Shown one piece after another: positions 45,928 to 54,700 of a stretch of 64,000 nt of DNA. Position 1 is the first letter of the stretch; every line of letters starts with the position of its first letter. Made by a program: the position numbers and the translations under genes. The stretch is taken from contig JAXMCW010000001.1 of the NCBI GenBank assembly GCA_046349155.1, positions 186,001 through 250,000 on the forward strand, read 5' to 3'. The stretch is from Alsobacter sp046349155. GTDB lineage: Bacteria > Pseudomonadota > Alphaproteobacteria > Rhizobiales > Beijerinckiaceae. Under the pieces are notes generated by a model. It worked only from the letters and a program-made list of their open reading frames with translations. It was not told where the DNA came from and made no database searches.

Positions 45928-46779
45928 ATGACGGGACGGCGCGAGCCGACAAGGCGCAGGATGCAGGTGCGGAATGGCCGCGTGGCGGCCGTGGCCCTGC
46001 TGGGGACGCTCGCCGGCGCGACGGCGCCCGCATCGGCGGCGTCGGCCGTCGACCTCACCCGCGCGCTGGCCGGCCCGTGGGAGCTCGCAATCCCGAAGTC
46101 CTCGCGCAGCTGCCGCCTGACGCTGGGCGCCGAGGCGGCTCCCGGCGGCCATGTCGTGGGCGCTCCGCCCGCGTGCCGCATCGCCCTGCCGCTTCTCGTC
46201 CAGGTCTCCGCCTGGACGGTCAACGAGGACAAGAGCATCAGCCTCGTCGATGCCGCGGGCAAGAGCGTGGTCGACTTCAAGCCGACCGCCCAGGCCGGGC
46301 ACTTCGCCGCGAAGGCCGGCGCCGACAGCTTCACCCTGGCGCCGGCGACCGGCCCGAAGGACGCCGACCGCACGGGCTCCATCGCAGCCGCGCTGTCGGG
46401 CAAGGCGCCGCCCGCAGGCGCGCAGGTGGCGGCCGCCGCGACCGCTCCCGCCGCGGCGGCTCCCGCCGAGCTCGCGCCGATCCGGCCGGAGGCCGTGGTC
46501 GGCCTCTATGGCGTGGCGCGGGAGAAGAACAAGCCGATCTGCTCGATCGACCTGACCAACCGCCCCCTTCGCAAGGCGGGCGTCTTCGTCGCCAGCCTGT
46601 CCGGCGGCTGCATCGATCCCGGCCTCAAGGTCTTCGATCCCGTGGGGTGGCGCGTCGAGAAGGGCCGGCTCTTCCTGATTGCGAAGAAAGGGCACGAGCA
46701 GGGCTTCGCGCCCGGCCCGGACGGCGTCTTCTCCAAGGACCCGCCCAGCGGCGCGCAACTCTTCCTGCGGAAGCAGTAG
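45928..46779 (+). CDS. Two-domain AprI/Inh metalloprotease-inhibitor family protein (283 aa)
   Basis: Probably periplasmic. A very basic N-terminus (TGRREPTRRRMQVRNGR) precedes a signal helix (VAAVALLGTLAGATAPASA). Two domains of about 105 residues follow (roughly 38-145 and 180-283), each with the Inh-like beginning: LAGPWELAIPKSSRSCRLTL and VVGLYGVAREKNKPICSIDL. Each has a late CRIALPLL or GCIDPGL-type cysteine that could make the family disulfide. Ends ...GAQLFLRKQ. The partner metalloprotease (serralysin type) is not in the window. An ATG at 45961 is an alternative start. Ala-rich linker between domains. Confidence 0.75.
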   Translation: MTGRREPTRRRMQVRNGRVAAVALLGTLAGATAPASAASAVDLTRALAGPWELAIPKSSRSCRLTLGAEAAPGGHVVGAPPACRIALPLLVQVSAWTVNEDKSISLVDAAGKSVVDFKPTAQAGHFAAKAGADSFTLAPATGPKDADRTGSIAAALSGKAPPAGAQVAAAATAPAAAAPAELAPIRPEAVVGLYGVAREKNKPICSIDLTNRPLRKAGVFVASLSGGCIDPGLKVFDPVGWRVEKGRLFLIAKKGHEQGFAPGPDGVFSKDPPSGAQLFLRKQ

Positions 46780-46788
46780 GCGGCGACT

Positions 46789-47694
46789 TTAGGTCTTCGC
46801 CTTCGGCCGGCGCTCCTGCGACAGCAGGTAGAGGCCCGAAGCCACGACGATGAGGCCTCCGGCGACGGTCCAGTGGTCCGGCACGTCGCCGAAGATCAGC
46901 CAGCCGAGGGTCACCATCCAGAGAAGCTGCGTGTACATGAAGGGCGAGAGCACGCCCGCCGGCGCGAAATGGTGCGCCTTGATCATGAGGAAGTGGCCGA
47001 CCGTGGCGTAGACGCCCATCGAGGCCATCAGCACCCAGTGGAGGGTCGAGGGCGGCTCCTTCCAGAAGACGGGCAGCACGGGCGTCAGCAGCACGACGCC
47101 GGCCAGGCCGGAATAGAACAGCGTGGTCTGTGCGCTGTCCACGCCGGCCAGCTGGCGCGTCATCAGGGAATAGGCGGCGTAGCAGAAGCAAGACGCCACC
47201 GAGAGCAGCACGGCCGGCTGCGTGGTGCTCGCCCCCGGGCGCACCACCACCAGGACGCCGATGAACCCCACCGCGATCGCCGCGAGCCGCGCCCGGCCGA
47301 GCCTCTCGCCGAGAAGCGCAATGCCGAGCAGCGCCACGAGGAGCGGCGTGAAGAAGGTGATCGAGACGGTTTCGGCGAGCTGGAGATAGCGTAGCGCCAC
47401 GAAGTTGAGCAGCGTCGAGCCGAACAGCACGCCCGAGCGGGCGAGCTGGAACCCGAGCCTGCGCGTCCGCAGGACGCCGGGCTGCGTCACGGGATTGAGG
47501 ATGATCGCCGTCAGCGCCAGGCTGGCGAAGTAGCGCGCCCAGACGATCTGCTGGGTGGGCAGCTCGCGGCTCAGGTACTTGGCCGTGGAGTCGAGGCCGG
47601 AGAAGCAGAACACGGCCCCGCACATCAGCGCGATCCCGATGAGCCTCTCCCTGCCACGGAGGCGGGCGGCGGCTTCAGCAGTCGGGGATTGCAT
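46789..47694 (-). CDS. EamA/DMT family transporter (301 aa)
   Basis: Inner-membrane protein with about ten hydrophobic segments in two EamA repeats. The first repeat starts with LIGIALMCGAVFCFSGLDST and contains QIVWARYFASLALTAIIL; the second contains YSLMTRQLAG and VYATVGHFLMIKAHHFAPAG. Probably exports a small metabolite such as an amino acid or nucleoside. The stop lies 9 bp from the converging inhibitor-family gene. Confidence 0.88.
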   Translation of the reverse strand: MQSPTAEAAARLRGRERLIGIALMCGAVFCFSGLDSTAKYLSRELPTQQIVWARYFASLALTAIILNPVTQPGVLRTRRLGFQLARSGVLFGSTLLNFVALRYLQLAETVSITFFTPLLVALLGIALLGERLGRARLAAIAVGFIGVLVVVRPGASTTQPAVLLSVASCFCYAAYSLMTRQLAGVDSAQTTLFYSGLAGVVLLTPVLPVFWKEPPSTLHWVLMASMGVYATVGHFLMIKAHHFAPAGVLSPFMYTQLLWMVTLGWLIFGDVPDHWTVAGGLIVVASGLYLLSQERRPKAKT

Positions 47695-47794
47695 CGCGGG
47701 CGGGACATCCTGGCGTCGGCGTCGGCGGGTACACTAGCCGATGCGCCGCCGGGGAGCGACCCGCGCCGCCGCGCGGCACCCCTGCATGACGGGA

Positions 47795-48598
47795 TCAGCG
47801 GCCGCTCGGGTGCCAGCGCCGCAGGAGGATGCGGGACGCCAGCGCGACGCACCCGTAGAGGCCGAGGCCGGCGAGGCAGATCAGCACCACCGCCGCGAAG
47901 AGGCGCGGCACGTTGAGCCGGTAGCTCGCCTCGACGACACGATAGGCGAGGCCCGAGCCTGCCCCGCCGGTCCCGGCCACGAACTCCGCCACCACCGCGC
48001 CGATGAGCGAGAGGCCGGCCGCGGTCCTGGCTCCCGTCAGGATGAAGGGCAGGGCCGACGGCAGTTCCAGATGCAGCAGGCGCTCGAGCGGCTTCGCCCG
48101 GTACAGGGCGAAGAGGTCGCGCAGGCCGGGCTCCGCCGAGCGCAGCCCCACCAGGGTCCCGGCGAGCACCGGGAAGAAGGCGACGAGAACCACCGAGATC
48201 GCGACGGTCGCCTCGGTGCCGGCATAGATCAGGATGATCGGGGCGATCGCGATCAGCGGCGTGACCTGCAGGATCACCGCGATCGGCGCGAAGGCCCTCT
48301 CCGCCCAGCGCGCCCGCGTGAGCAGGAACCCGAGCGCGAGGCCGCCGAGCAGAGCCGTGGCGAAGCCGAGGATCGTGATGCGCAACGTTACCGCCAGGGC
48401 CGGTCCGAGGATCGCCCAGTCGGCGGCAAGGGCGCCGAGCACGGCCGAGGGAGCGGGCAGGATGTAGGGCGGGATGGAGCGCGCCCTCACCAGCACCTCC
48501 CAGGCGACCAGCAGCAGGAGCACCACCGCGCCGGGCAGCAGGGCCGCGATCCATGCCGGCGCGGCTCGCCGCCGCCGCCCCGGACGGCCGGTCGTCAC
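47795..48598 (-). CDS. ABC transporter permease, SsuC/TauC/ThiX type (267 aa)
   Basis: Inner-membrane subunit with about six membrane segments (AALLPGAVVLLLLVAWEVLV onward). EAA-type docking segment LFALYRAKPLERLLHLELPS (about 160-180). GTG start at 48598, its GTGA overlapping the stop of the ATPase gene, so ATPase and permease are coupled. Last gene of a three-gene importer (binding protein, ATPase, permease) divergent from the allantoinase-like gene. Confidence 0.9.
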   Translation of the reverse strand: MTTGRPGRRRRAAPAWIAALLPGAVVLLLLVAWEVLVRARSIPPYILPAPSAVLGALAADWAILGPALAVTLRITILGFATALLGGLALGFLLTRARWAERAFAPIAVILQVTPLIAIAPIILIYAGTEATVAISVVLVAFFPVLAGTLVGLRSAEPGLRDLFALYRAKPLERLLHLELPSALPFILTGARTAAGLSLIGAVVAEFVAGTGGAGSGLAYRVVEASYRLNVPRLFAAVVLICLAGLGLYGCVALASRILLRRWHPSGR

Positions 48599-49383
48599 GC
48601 CCCCGGCTCCGCGCCCGCCATGGCCGCCGCCAGCGCCCGCGAGGCGGCCTCGCAGGCGGCGAGGTAGCGCGGGTCGCGCCGCAGGCCCTCGTCGCGCAAG
48701 AGCGGCAGGTCGATCGGGATCTCGGCGACGACGCGGCCGGGCGCACGCGACATCACGGCGAGGCGGGTCGAGAGGTACGCGCTCTCGTAGATCGAGTGTG
48801 TGACGAAGACGATCGTGCAGGAGGTCTCGCGCTGCAGGCGCAGGAGGTCGTCGTTGAGGCGCAGGCGCGTGATCTCGTCGAGGGCTGCGAAGGGCTCGTC
48901 CATGAGCAGGAGGCGGGGGCGCGTGACCAGGGCCCGCGCCAGCGCGACGCGCATCTTCATGCCGCCGGAGAGCGTGTGGGGCAGCGCGTCGCGAAAGTCG
49001 GCCACGCCGACCAGCTCGAGCAGCGCCTCGATGCGCGGGAGGGCCTGCCGCCGGCTCAAGCCGGCGAGCCGCAGCGGCAGCCACACATTGTCCGCGGCGC
49101 TTGCCCAAGGCATCAGGGTCGGCTCCTGGAACACGAAGCCGAGGCCGCCTTCGCGCGCGTCGAGCGCGGCTCCCTCGATGACGCCGGCGTCGGGCGTCTC
49201 CAGCCCCGCGATGAGCCGCAGCGCCGTCGTCTTGCCGCAGCCGGACGGACCGAGCAGCGAGACGAACTCCCCCGCCCGCACCACGAGGTCGAAGCCGCGC
49301 AGCGCGCGGGTCTCGGGTCCGCCGGCCTCGGGTCCCTCGAAGCTCTTGTCCACGCCGGACAGCCGGACGAGGGGGGCGTCCAT
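48595..49383 (-). CDS. ABC transporter ATP-binding protein, SsuB/ThiZ type (262 aa)
   Basis: Cytoplasmic ATPase. Walker A GPSGCGKTTALRLIAGLE, Q-loop VFQEPTLMPWASAADNV, signature LSGGMKMRVALARALVTRP, Walker B LLMDEPFAALDEITR, switch FVTHSIYESAYLSTRL. Begins 2 bp after the binding-protein stop and overlaps the permease start. The pattern is that of nitrate/sulfonate/thiamine-precursor importers, whose substrate is set by the binding protein. Confidence 0.92.
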   Translation of the reverse strand: MDAPLVRLSGVDKSFEGPEAGGPETRALRGFDLVVRAGEFVSLLGPSGCGKTTALRLIAGLETPDAGVIEGAALDAREGGLGFVFQEPTLMPWASAADNVWLPLRLAGLSRRQALPRIEALLELVGVADFRDALPHTLSGGMKMRVALARALVTRPRLLLMDEPFAALDEITRLRLNDDLLRLQRETSCTIVFVTHSIYESAYLSTRLAVMSRAPGRVVAEIPIDLPLLRDEGLRRDPRYLAACEAASRALAAAMAGAEPGA

Positions 49384-49385
49384 GG

Positions 49386-50396
49386 TCACGGCTTGCGACG
49401 CAGGTCGGCGCCGACGCCCTTGTTGACGAAGGCGAGGCTGTAGGCCCTGCGGATGTCGAGCCCAGGCTTCACCACGCCGGCCTTGACCATGCGGGCGTAG
49501 AAGCTCGCGAAGCGCGCATCCGTCATCGCGCCGATGCCGGCCGTCAGGGCGTCGCCGCTGTCGACGATTCCGTGCTCGCGCATCTTCGCCGTGGAATAGG
49601 CGATGAGCTCGTCGGTGACGTCGGGATTGGCGGCCTTGATGGCCGCGTTCCCCTTGCTCGCATCGCCGTAGAGATAGGTCGCCCAGCCGACGATGGAGGC
49701 GTCCACGAAGCGCTGCACGAGATCGGGCTGCTTCTCGACCAGGTCGCGTCGCGTCTCGATGGTGGTGGCGTAGCTGTCGAAGCCCGCATCGGCGAGGAGG
49801 AACACCCTGGGCTCGAAGCCGCCCTGCTTCCTGACCTGCAGCGGTTCGGAGGTGACGTAGCCCTGCTGGGCCGAGCGGGGATCGGCGATGAAGGGCGCGG
49901 AGGAGAAGGTGTAGGGCTTCACCTGCTCGTCGCGGAAGCCGTACTCGGCCTTGAGCCACTGGAACACGGTGGCGACGACGGGCTTGGCGAGGAACAAGGT
50001 CGCGCCCTTCAGATCCTCCAGCGTCTCGAATCCCTGGCCGGGATGGGCCATCAGGATCTGCGGCTCCTTCTGGAACATCGCGGCGACGACGAGCGTGGGA
50101 ATGTCCTGCTCGACGGCGGCGAAGGCCTGGATCAGGTTGCCGCCCATGTAGAAGTCGAGCTTGCCCGTGGGAAGCAGCAGCCGGTTGTTCACCTGCGGGC
50201 CTCCCGGGACGATGGTCACGTCCAGGCCATAGCGCGCATAGGTGCCGTCCGCGGCGGCCTGATAGAAGCCGCCATGCTCGGGCTGAGCCACCCAGTTGGT
50301 GCCGAACCGGACGGCTTCGGCGGCGCCGGATGTGCCGGGTGCGACGCACGCGGCGAGCGTGAGCGCCAGGACGAGACGGCGCGAAAGCAAGGGCAT
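49386..50396 (-). CDS. ABC transporter substrate-binding protein, NMT1/SsuA/ThiY-like (336 aa)
   Basis: Periplasmic binding protein. Signal peptide LVLALTLAACVAPGTSGAA from the ATG at 50396, which has GGAGC upstream; a longer in-frame start at 50504 adds 36 unlikely residues. Mature part: AVRFGTNWVAQPEHGGFYQAAADG, the standard NMT1 opening, and VPGGPQVNNRLLLPTGKLDF. The Cys in LAACVAPG is in a lipobox-like context (LAAC), so lipid anchoring is possible. The ligand in this family is a pyrimidine precursor, sulfonate or similar. The divergent allantoinase-type gene favours a ureide or purine product (inferred). Confidence 0.88.
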   Translation of the reverse strand: MPLLSRRLVLALTLAACVAPGTSGAAEAVRFGTNWVAQPEHGGFYQAAADGTYARYGLDVTIVPGGPQVNNRLLLPTGKLDFYMGGNLIQAFAAVEQDIPTLVVAAMFQKEPQILMAHPGQGFETLEDLKGATLFLAKPVVATVFQWLKAEYGFRDEQVKPYTFSSAPFIADPRSAQQGYVTSEPLQVRKQGGFEPRVFLLADAGFDSYATTIETRRDLVEKQPDLVQRFVDASIVGWATYLYGDASKGNAAIKAANPDVTDELIAYSTAKMREHGIVDSGDALTAGIGAMTDARFASFYARMVKAGVVKPGLDIRRAYSLAFVNKGVGADLRRKP

Positions 50397-50715
50397 GGGG
50401 GACACGGGAGCTCCGGGACAGGCTTTATCGGCAGAGACCAAGCATAATTCCACCCGATAGGGCTGAAACGACGGGGGCGGCGGGAATTGTGGCGCAGCCG
50501 ACACCGTTCGGAGGGACCATATTCCATCAGCGACATGGAAGCGACATCGCCGGCGAGGCGGGACTTCAGGTTTGCTCCTGCCTCCTGCGCCTGCGGCCTG
50601 CGCGGCCGGCCGGGGGCGTCGCGCCTTGGCCCGGCGCTCGCCTGGCGGTCGCCAGATGTCGCTTGAAACCGCCTCCGGGCCGGGGTCTGCTGCCGGAACC
50701 GATGTGGAGCCCTCG
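50397..50715. other. 319-bp divergent region
   Basis: Holds the perfect 6-bp inverted repeat TTCCAT-N7-ATGGAA (50522-50540), a candidate operator for the divergent importer and PuuE-type gene. No promoter is clear-cut. Open sequence at 50572-50715 in the PuuE frame is not used because the family start is at 50716. Confidence 0.5.
50522..50540. promoter_or_regulatory. Inverted repeat, candidate operator
   Basis: TTCCAT (50522-50527) and ATGGAA (50535-50540), 7-bp spacer. Position between divergent genes suggests a GntR- or LysR-type site; the regulator is not identified. Confidence 0.4.
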
Positions 50716-51627
50716 ATGACGTCCGATTCCTACCCCCGCGACCTGCGCGGCTATGGCCGCACCCCGCCCGACCCGCGCTGGCCGGGCGACGCCCGGATCT
50801 GCGTCCAGTTCGTGCTGAACTACGAGGAGGGCGGGGAGAACAACATCCTGCACGGCGACGCCGCCTCTGAGGCCTTCCTGTCCGAGATCGTCGGCGCGGC
50901 CCCGTGGCCCGGGCTGCGGCACTGGAACATGGAGTCGATCTACGAGTACGGCGCGCGGGCCGGCTTCTGGCGGCTGCACCGGCTCTTCACCAGCCGCAAC
51001 GTGCCCGTCACGGTGTACGGCGTCGCCACCGCGCTGATGCGCTCGCCCGAGCAGACCGCGGCGATGCTGGAGGCCGGCTGGGAGATCGCCTCGCACGGCT
51101 ACAAGTGGATCGAGTACAAGGAGATGCCCGAGGACGAGGAACGCCGGCACCTGCTGGAGGCGATCCGGGTCCACAGCGAGGCGACGGGCTCGCGTCCCAC
51201 CGGCTGGTATCTCGGCCGCTGCTCCATGAACACGACCCGCCTCGTGATGGAGGAGGGCGGCTTCGCCTATTCGTCGGACAGCTATGCCGACGACCTGCCT
51301 TACTGGGTGGAGGGACCGAAGGGCCCGCACCTCGTCATCCCCTACACGCTCGACGCCAACGACATGCGGTTCGCCACGCCCCAGGGCTTCAACAGCGGCG
51401 AGCAGTTCTTCCAGTACCTGAAGGATAGTTTCGACGTGCTCTACCGCGAGGGCGGCGAGGGCCAGGCCAGGATGCTCAACATCGGCCTGCACTGCCGCCT
51501 GGTCGGCCGCCCGGGCCGCTCCGCCGCGCTGGAGCGCTTCGTCGACTATGTGCTGTCGCACGACAAGGTCTGGGTGACGCGCAGGATCGACATCGCCGAG
51601 CATTGGCGGAGGACGCATCCGGCGTGA
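50716..51627 (+). CDS. puuE: Allantoinase, PuuE/polysaccharide-deacetylase type (303 aa)
   Basis: Polysaccharide-deacetylase-fold hydrolase that in this subgroup opens the allantoin ring in purine catabolism. It starts with YPRDLRGYGRTPPDPRWPGDARICVQFVLNYEEGGENN, matching PuuE in word order and length (about 300). The catalytic region has YGVATAL, EIASHGYKWIEYKEMPEDEER, GWYLGRCSMNT and the acidic SDSYADDLPYW. The start at ATG 50716 has GGAGCCCTCG 5 bp before it; an upstream in-frame ATG (50656) would add 20 residues not seen in the family. Divergent from the NMT1-type importer. Confidence 0.85.
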   Translation: MTSDSYPRDLRGYGRTPPDPRWPGDARICVQFVLNYEEGGENNILHGDAASEAFLSEIVGAAPWPGLRHWNMESIYEYGARAGFWRLHRLFTSRNVPVTVYGVATALMRSPEQTAAMLEAGWEIASHGYKWIEYKEMPEDEERRHLLEAIRVHSEATGSRPTGWYLGRCSMNTTRLVMEEGGFAYSSDSYADDLPYWVEGPKGPHLVIPYTLDANDMRFATPQGFNSGEQFFQYLKDSFDVLYREGGEGQARMLNIGLHCRLVGRPGRSAALERFVDYVLSHDKVWVTRRIDIAEHWRRTHPA

Positions 51628-51686
51628 TCGCCGGGGACTGTGGCGGCCGCCGGCGAGCGCGGACGGGCGGCGCGGCGACTGAGCCC

Positions 51687-51715
51687 TTGATAGGTCAGTA
51701 TGTCTGTCCTATACT
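51687..51715 (+). promoter_or_regulatory. Promoter of the oxidoreductase operon with operator in the spacer
   Basis: TTGATA (51687-51692), 17 bp, TATACT (51710-51715), near-consensus. A palindrome ATAGGTCAG-N5-CTGTCCTAT (51690-51712, 8 of 9 pairs) occupies the spacer and touches both boxes, which is ideal for repression. The regulator is not in the window. Confidence 0.75.
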
Positions 51716-51785
51716 TTGGGAGAAGAACGTGTCCGGTGAACGGACCCCTGCGCCTCGCTGAAGCGTTGTCACCGTGGAGGAAGAC

Positions 51786-54700
51786 ATGAGCGTTCATGGG
51801 TCCGGCGATCGAGCGGCGCTCCCCGGCCAGTCTGCGCTGCGCGACGTCTCGCTCGATGACAAGTACGACCTTGCGGCCGACCGCATCTTCCTCACGGGAA
51901 CCCAGGCGATCGCCCGCCTGCTGCTGATGCAGCATGAGCGCGACCGTCGCGCCGGGCTCAACACCGCGGGCTTCGTGTCCGGCTATCGCGGCTCGCCCCT
52001 GGGCGGGCTCGACCAGCAGCTCATCAAGGCGCGCCGGCAGCTCTCCGAAGCCAACGTCGTGTTCCAGCCTGGCATCAACGAGGAACTGGCCGCGACCGCG
52101 TGCTGGGGCACCCAGCAGGCCCAGATGCGGGGCGAGGGCCGCTATGACGGCGTCTTCGCCCTCTGGTACGGCAAGGGCCCCGGCGTCGACCGGTCCGGCG
52201 ACGTATTCCGCCACGCCAACATGGCCGGCACGGCGCCGCATGGCGGCGTCGTTTGCCTGATGGGCGATGACCACACGGCCGAGAGCTCTACCACCGCCCA
52301 CCAGTCCGAGTTCCATTTCGTCGACGTGATGATCCCGATCCTGAACCCCGCGGGCGTTCAGGAGATCCTCGACTACGGGCTGCTCGCCTGGGGCCTCAGC
52401 CGCTATGCCGGCGTGTGGACCGCCCTCAAGTGCATGAAGGACACCGTGGAATCGACGGCCGTCGTCGACGGCTCGCTCGACCGGGTGAAGATCGTCATCC
52501 CCGACGACTTCGCCATGCCGCCCGGCGGCCTCTCGATCCGACCGCGCGACGGCATCCTCGACATGGAGGCGAGGCTGCAGGACTCCAAGCGGGACGCCAT
52601 GGTCGCCTTCGTGCGCGCCAACGGGCTCAACCGCATCATCACCTCCGGCGGGCCCAGCGCGAAGGTAGGCGTCATCACCGTCGGCAAGAGCTACCTCGAC
52701 GTGCGTCAGGCGCTCGACGACCTCGGCATCGACGAGGTGCGCGCCAACCAGCTGGGGCTGCGGCTCTACAAGATCGGCTGCCCCTGGCCGCTCGAGCCGC
52801 GCGGTCTGATGGACTTCGTGAAGGGCCTCGACCTCGTCATCGTCGTGGAGGAGAAGCGCTCGCTCATCGAGGTTCAGGTCCGCGAGGAGCTCTACGGCAC
52901 CGCCAACCAGCCGACCTGCATCGGCAAGAAGGACGAGCACGGCGACTGGCTCTTCCCCGTGAAGGGCGCGCTCGACCCCAACGACATCGCCGTCGCGATC
53001 GGCGAGCGGCTGCTGAAGTACCACGACAGCGAGGAGCTGCGCGGACGCGTCAACCGCCTGAAGCAGGCGCAGCACACGCTCGGCGAGACGAAGGACGTCG
53101 CGACCCGCATTCCCGGCTTCTGCTCAGGCTGCCCGCACAACACATCCACGAAGGTGCCGGAGGGCATGCGCGCCTATGCCGGCATCGGCTGCCACTACAT
53201 GGCGCAGTGGATGGACCGCTCGACCGACGGCTTCACCCAGATGGGCGGCGAAGGCGCCAACTGGGTCGGCGAGGCGAGCTTCTCCACCCGCAACCACGTG
53301 TTCCAGAACCTCGGCGACGGCACCTGGAACCATTCGGGCGTCCTGGCCCTGCGCTTCGCCGTCGCGAGCGGGGTCAACGTCACCTACAAGCTGCTCTTCA
53401 ACGATGCCGTGGCCATGACCGGCGGCCAGCGCCACGAGGGCGGCCTCACCGTGGATGCGCTTGCCCGGCAGGCTTCGGCCGAAGGCGTAAGGCGCATCGC
53501 CCTCGTCTCCGACGAGCCGCACAAGTATCCCTCGGGGACCGCTTGGCCGCCCGGCATCACCTTCCACCACCGCGACGAGCTCGACGAGGTGCAGCGCACC
53601 TTCGCCGAGATCCCCGGCGTCACCGCCATCATCTACGACCAGACCTGCGCCGCCGAGAAGCGCCGGCGCCGCAAGCGCGGCGAGTTCCCCGATCCCGACA
53701 AGCGCGTCTTCATCAACACCCTGGTCTGCGAGGGCTGCGGCGATTGCGGCGTGCAGTCGAACTGCGTCGCCGTGCAGCCGGTCGAGACCGAGTTCGGGCG
53801 CAAGCGGCAGATCGACCAGTCGAACTGCAACAAGGACTTTTCCTGCGTGAAGGGCTTCTGCCCGTCCTTCGTGACGGTCGAGGGCGCCAAGATCCGCAAG
53901 GCGGCCCCGGCCGCCGAAGCCAGGGCGGAGGCCGGCGGGGACGACGGCTGGGGCGATCTGCCCGAGCCGGACGTGCCCGGGATCAGCAAGCCCTACGCCA
54001 TCATCGTGACCGGGGTGGGCGGCACGGGCGTCGTCACCATCGGCGCACTGCTCGGCATGGCCGCGCATCTGGAGGGCAAGGGCTGCGGCATGATCGACAT
54101 GGCCGGCCTGGCCCAGAAGGGCGGGGCCGTCTACAGCCACGTCAAGCTCGCGCCGCGGCCGGAAGACATCCATTCGATCCGCGTCGCGGCCGGCGAGGCG
54201 GACCTGATCCTGGGCTGCGACCTCGTCGTCACCGGGACGCGCAAGGTGCTCGCGGCGATGCAGCCGGGCGTGACGCGGGTGGTGGTCAACACCGCCGAGG
54301 TGATGCCCGGCGACTTCGCCCGCAACCCCGACTACCGGCTGCCGGCCGAACGCATCCGCCGCGCCATCGAGCAGGCAGATGGCGGGAGCGCGCTGGCCTC
54401 CTTCGTGGACGCCTCGGCCATCGCCACGGCGCTCACCGGCAACGCCATCGCGGCGAACATGTTCATGCTGGGCTACGCCTTCCAGACGGGCGGCGTGCCG
54501 CTGTCCTCCGCGGCGCTGCTGCGCGCCATCGAGCTCAATGGCGAGGCGGTGGCGATGAACAAGGCGGCCTTCGCCTGGGGCCGCCGTGCGGCGCTCGATC
54601 CCGCCCGCGTCCAGGCGCTGGTGGCGCCGCGTGCGGCCCCCACAGGCGACCGGCGGCTTTCGGAGACGCTCGACGAGACGATCGCCCGGCGAGTGGAGTT

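Noticed and set aside
50397..50504. Longer start of the NMT1-type binding protein
   Set aside because: Adds 36 residues before an otherwise normal signal peptide.
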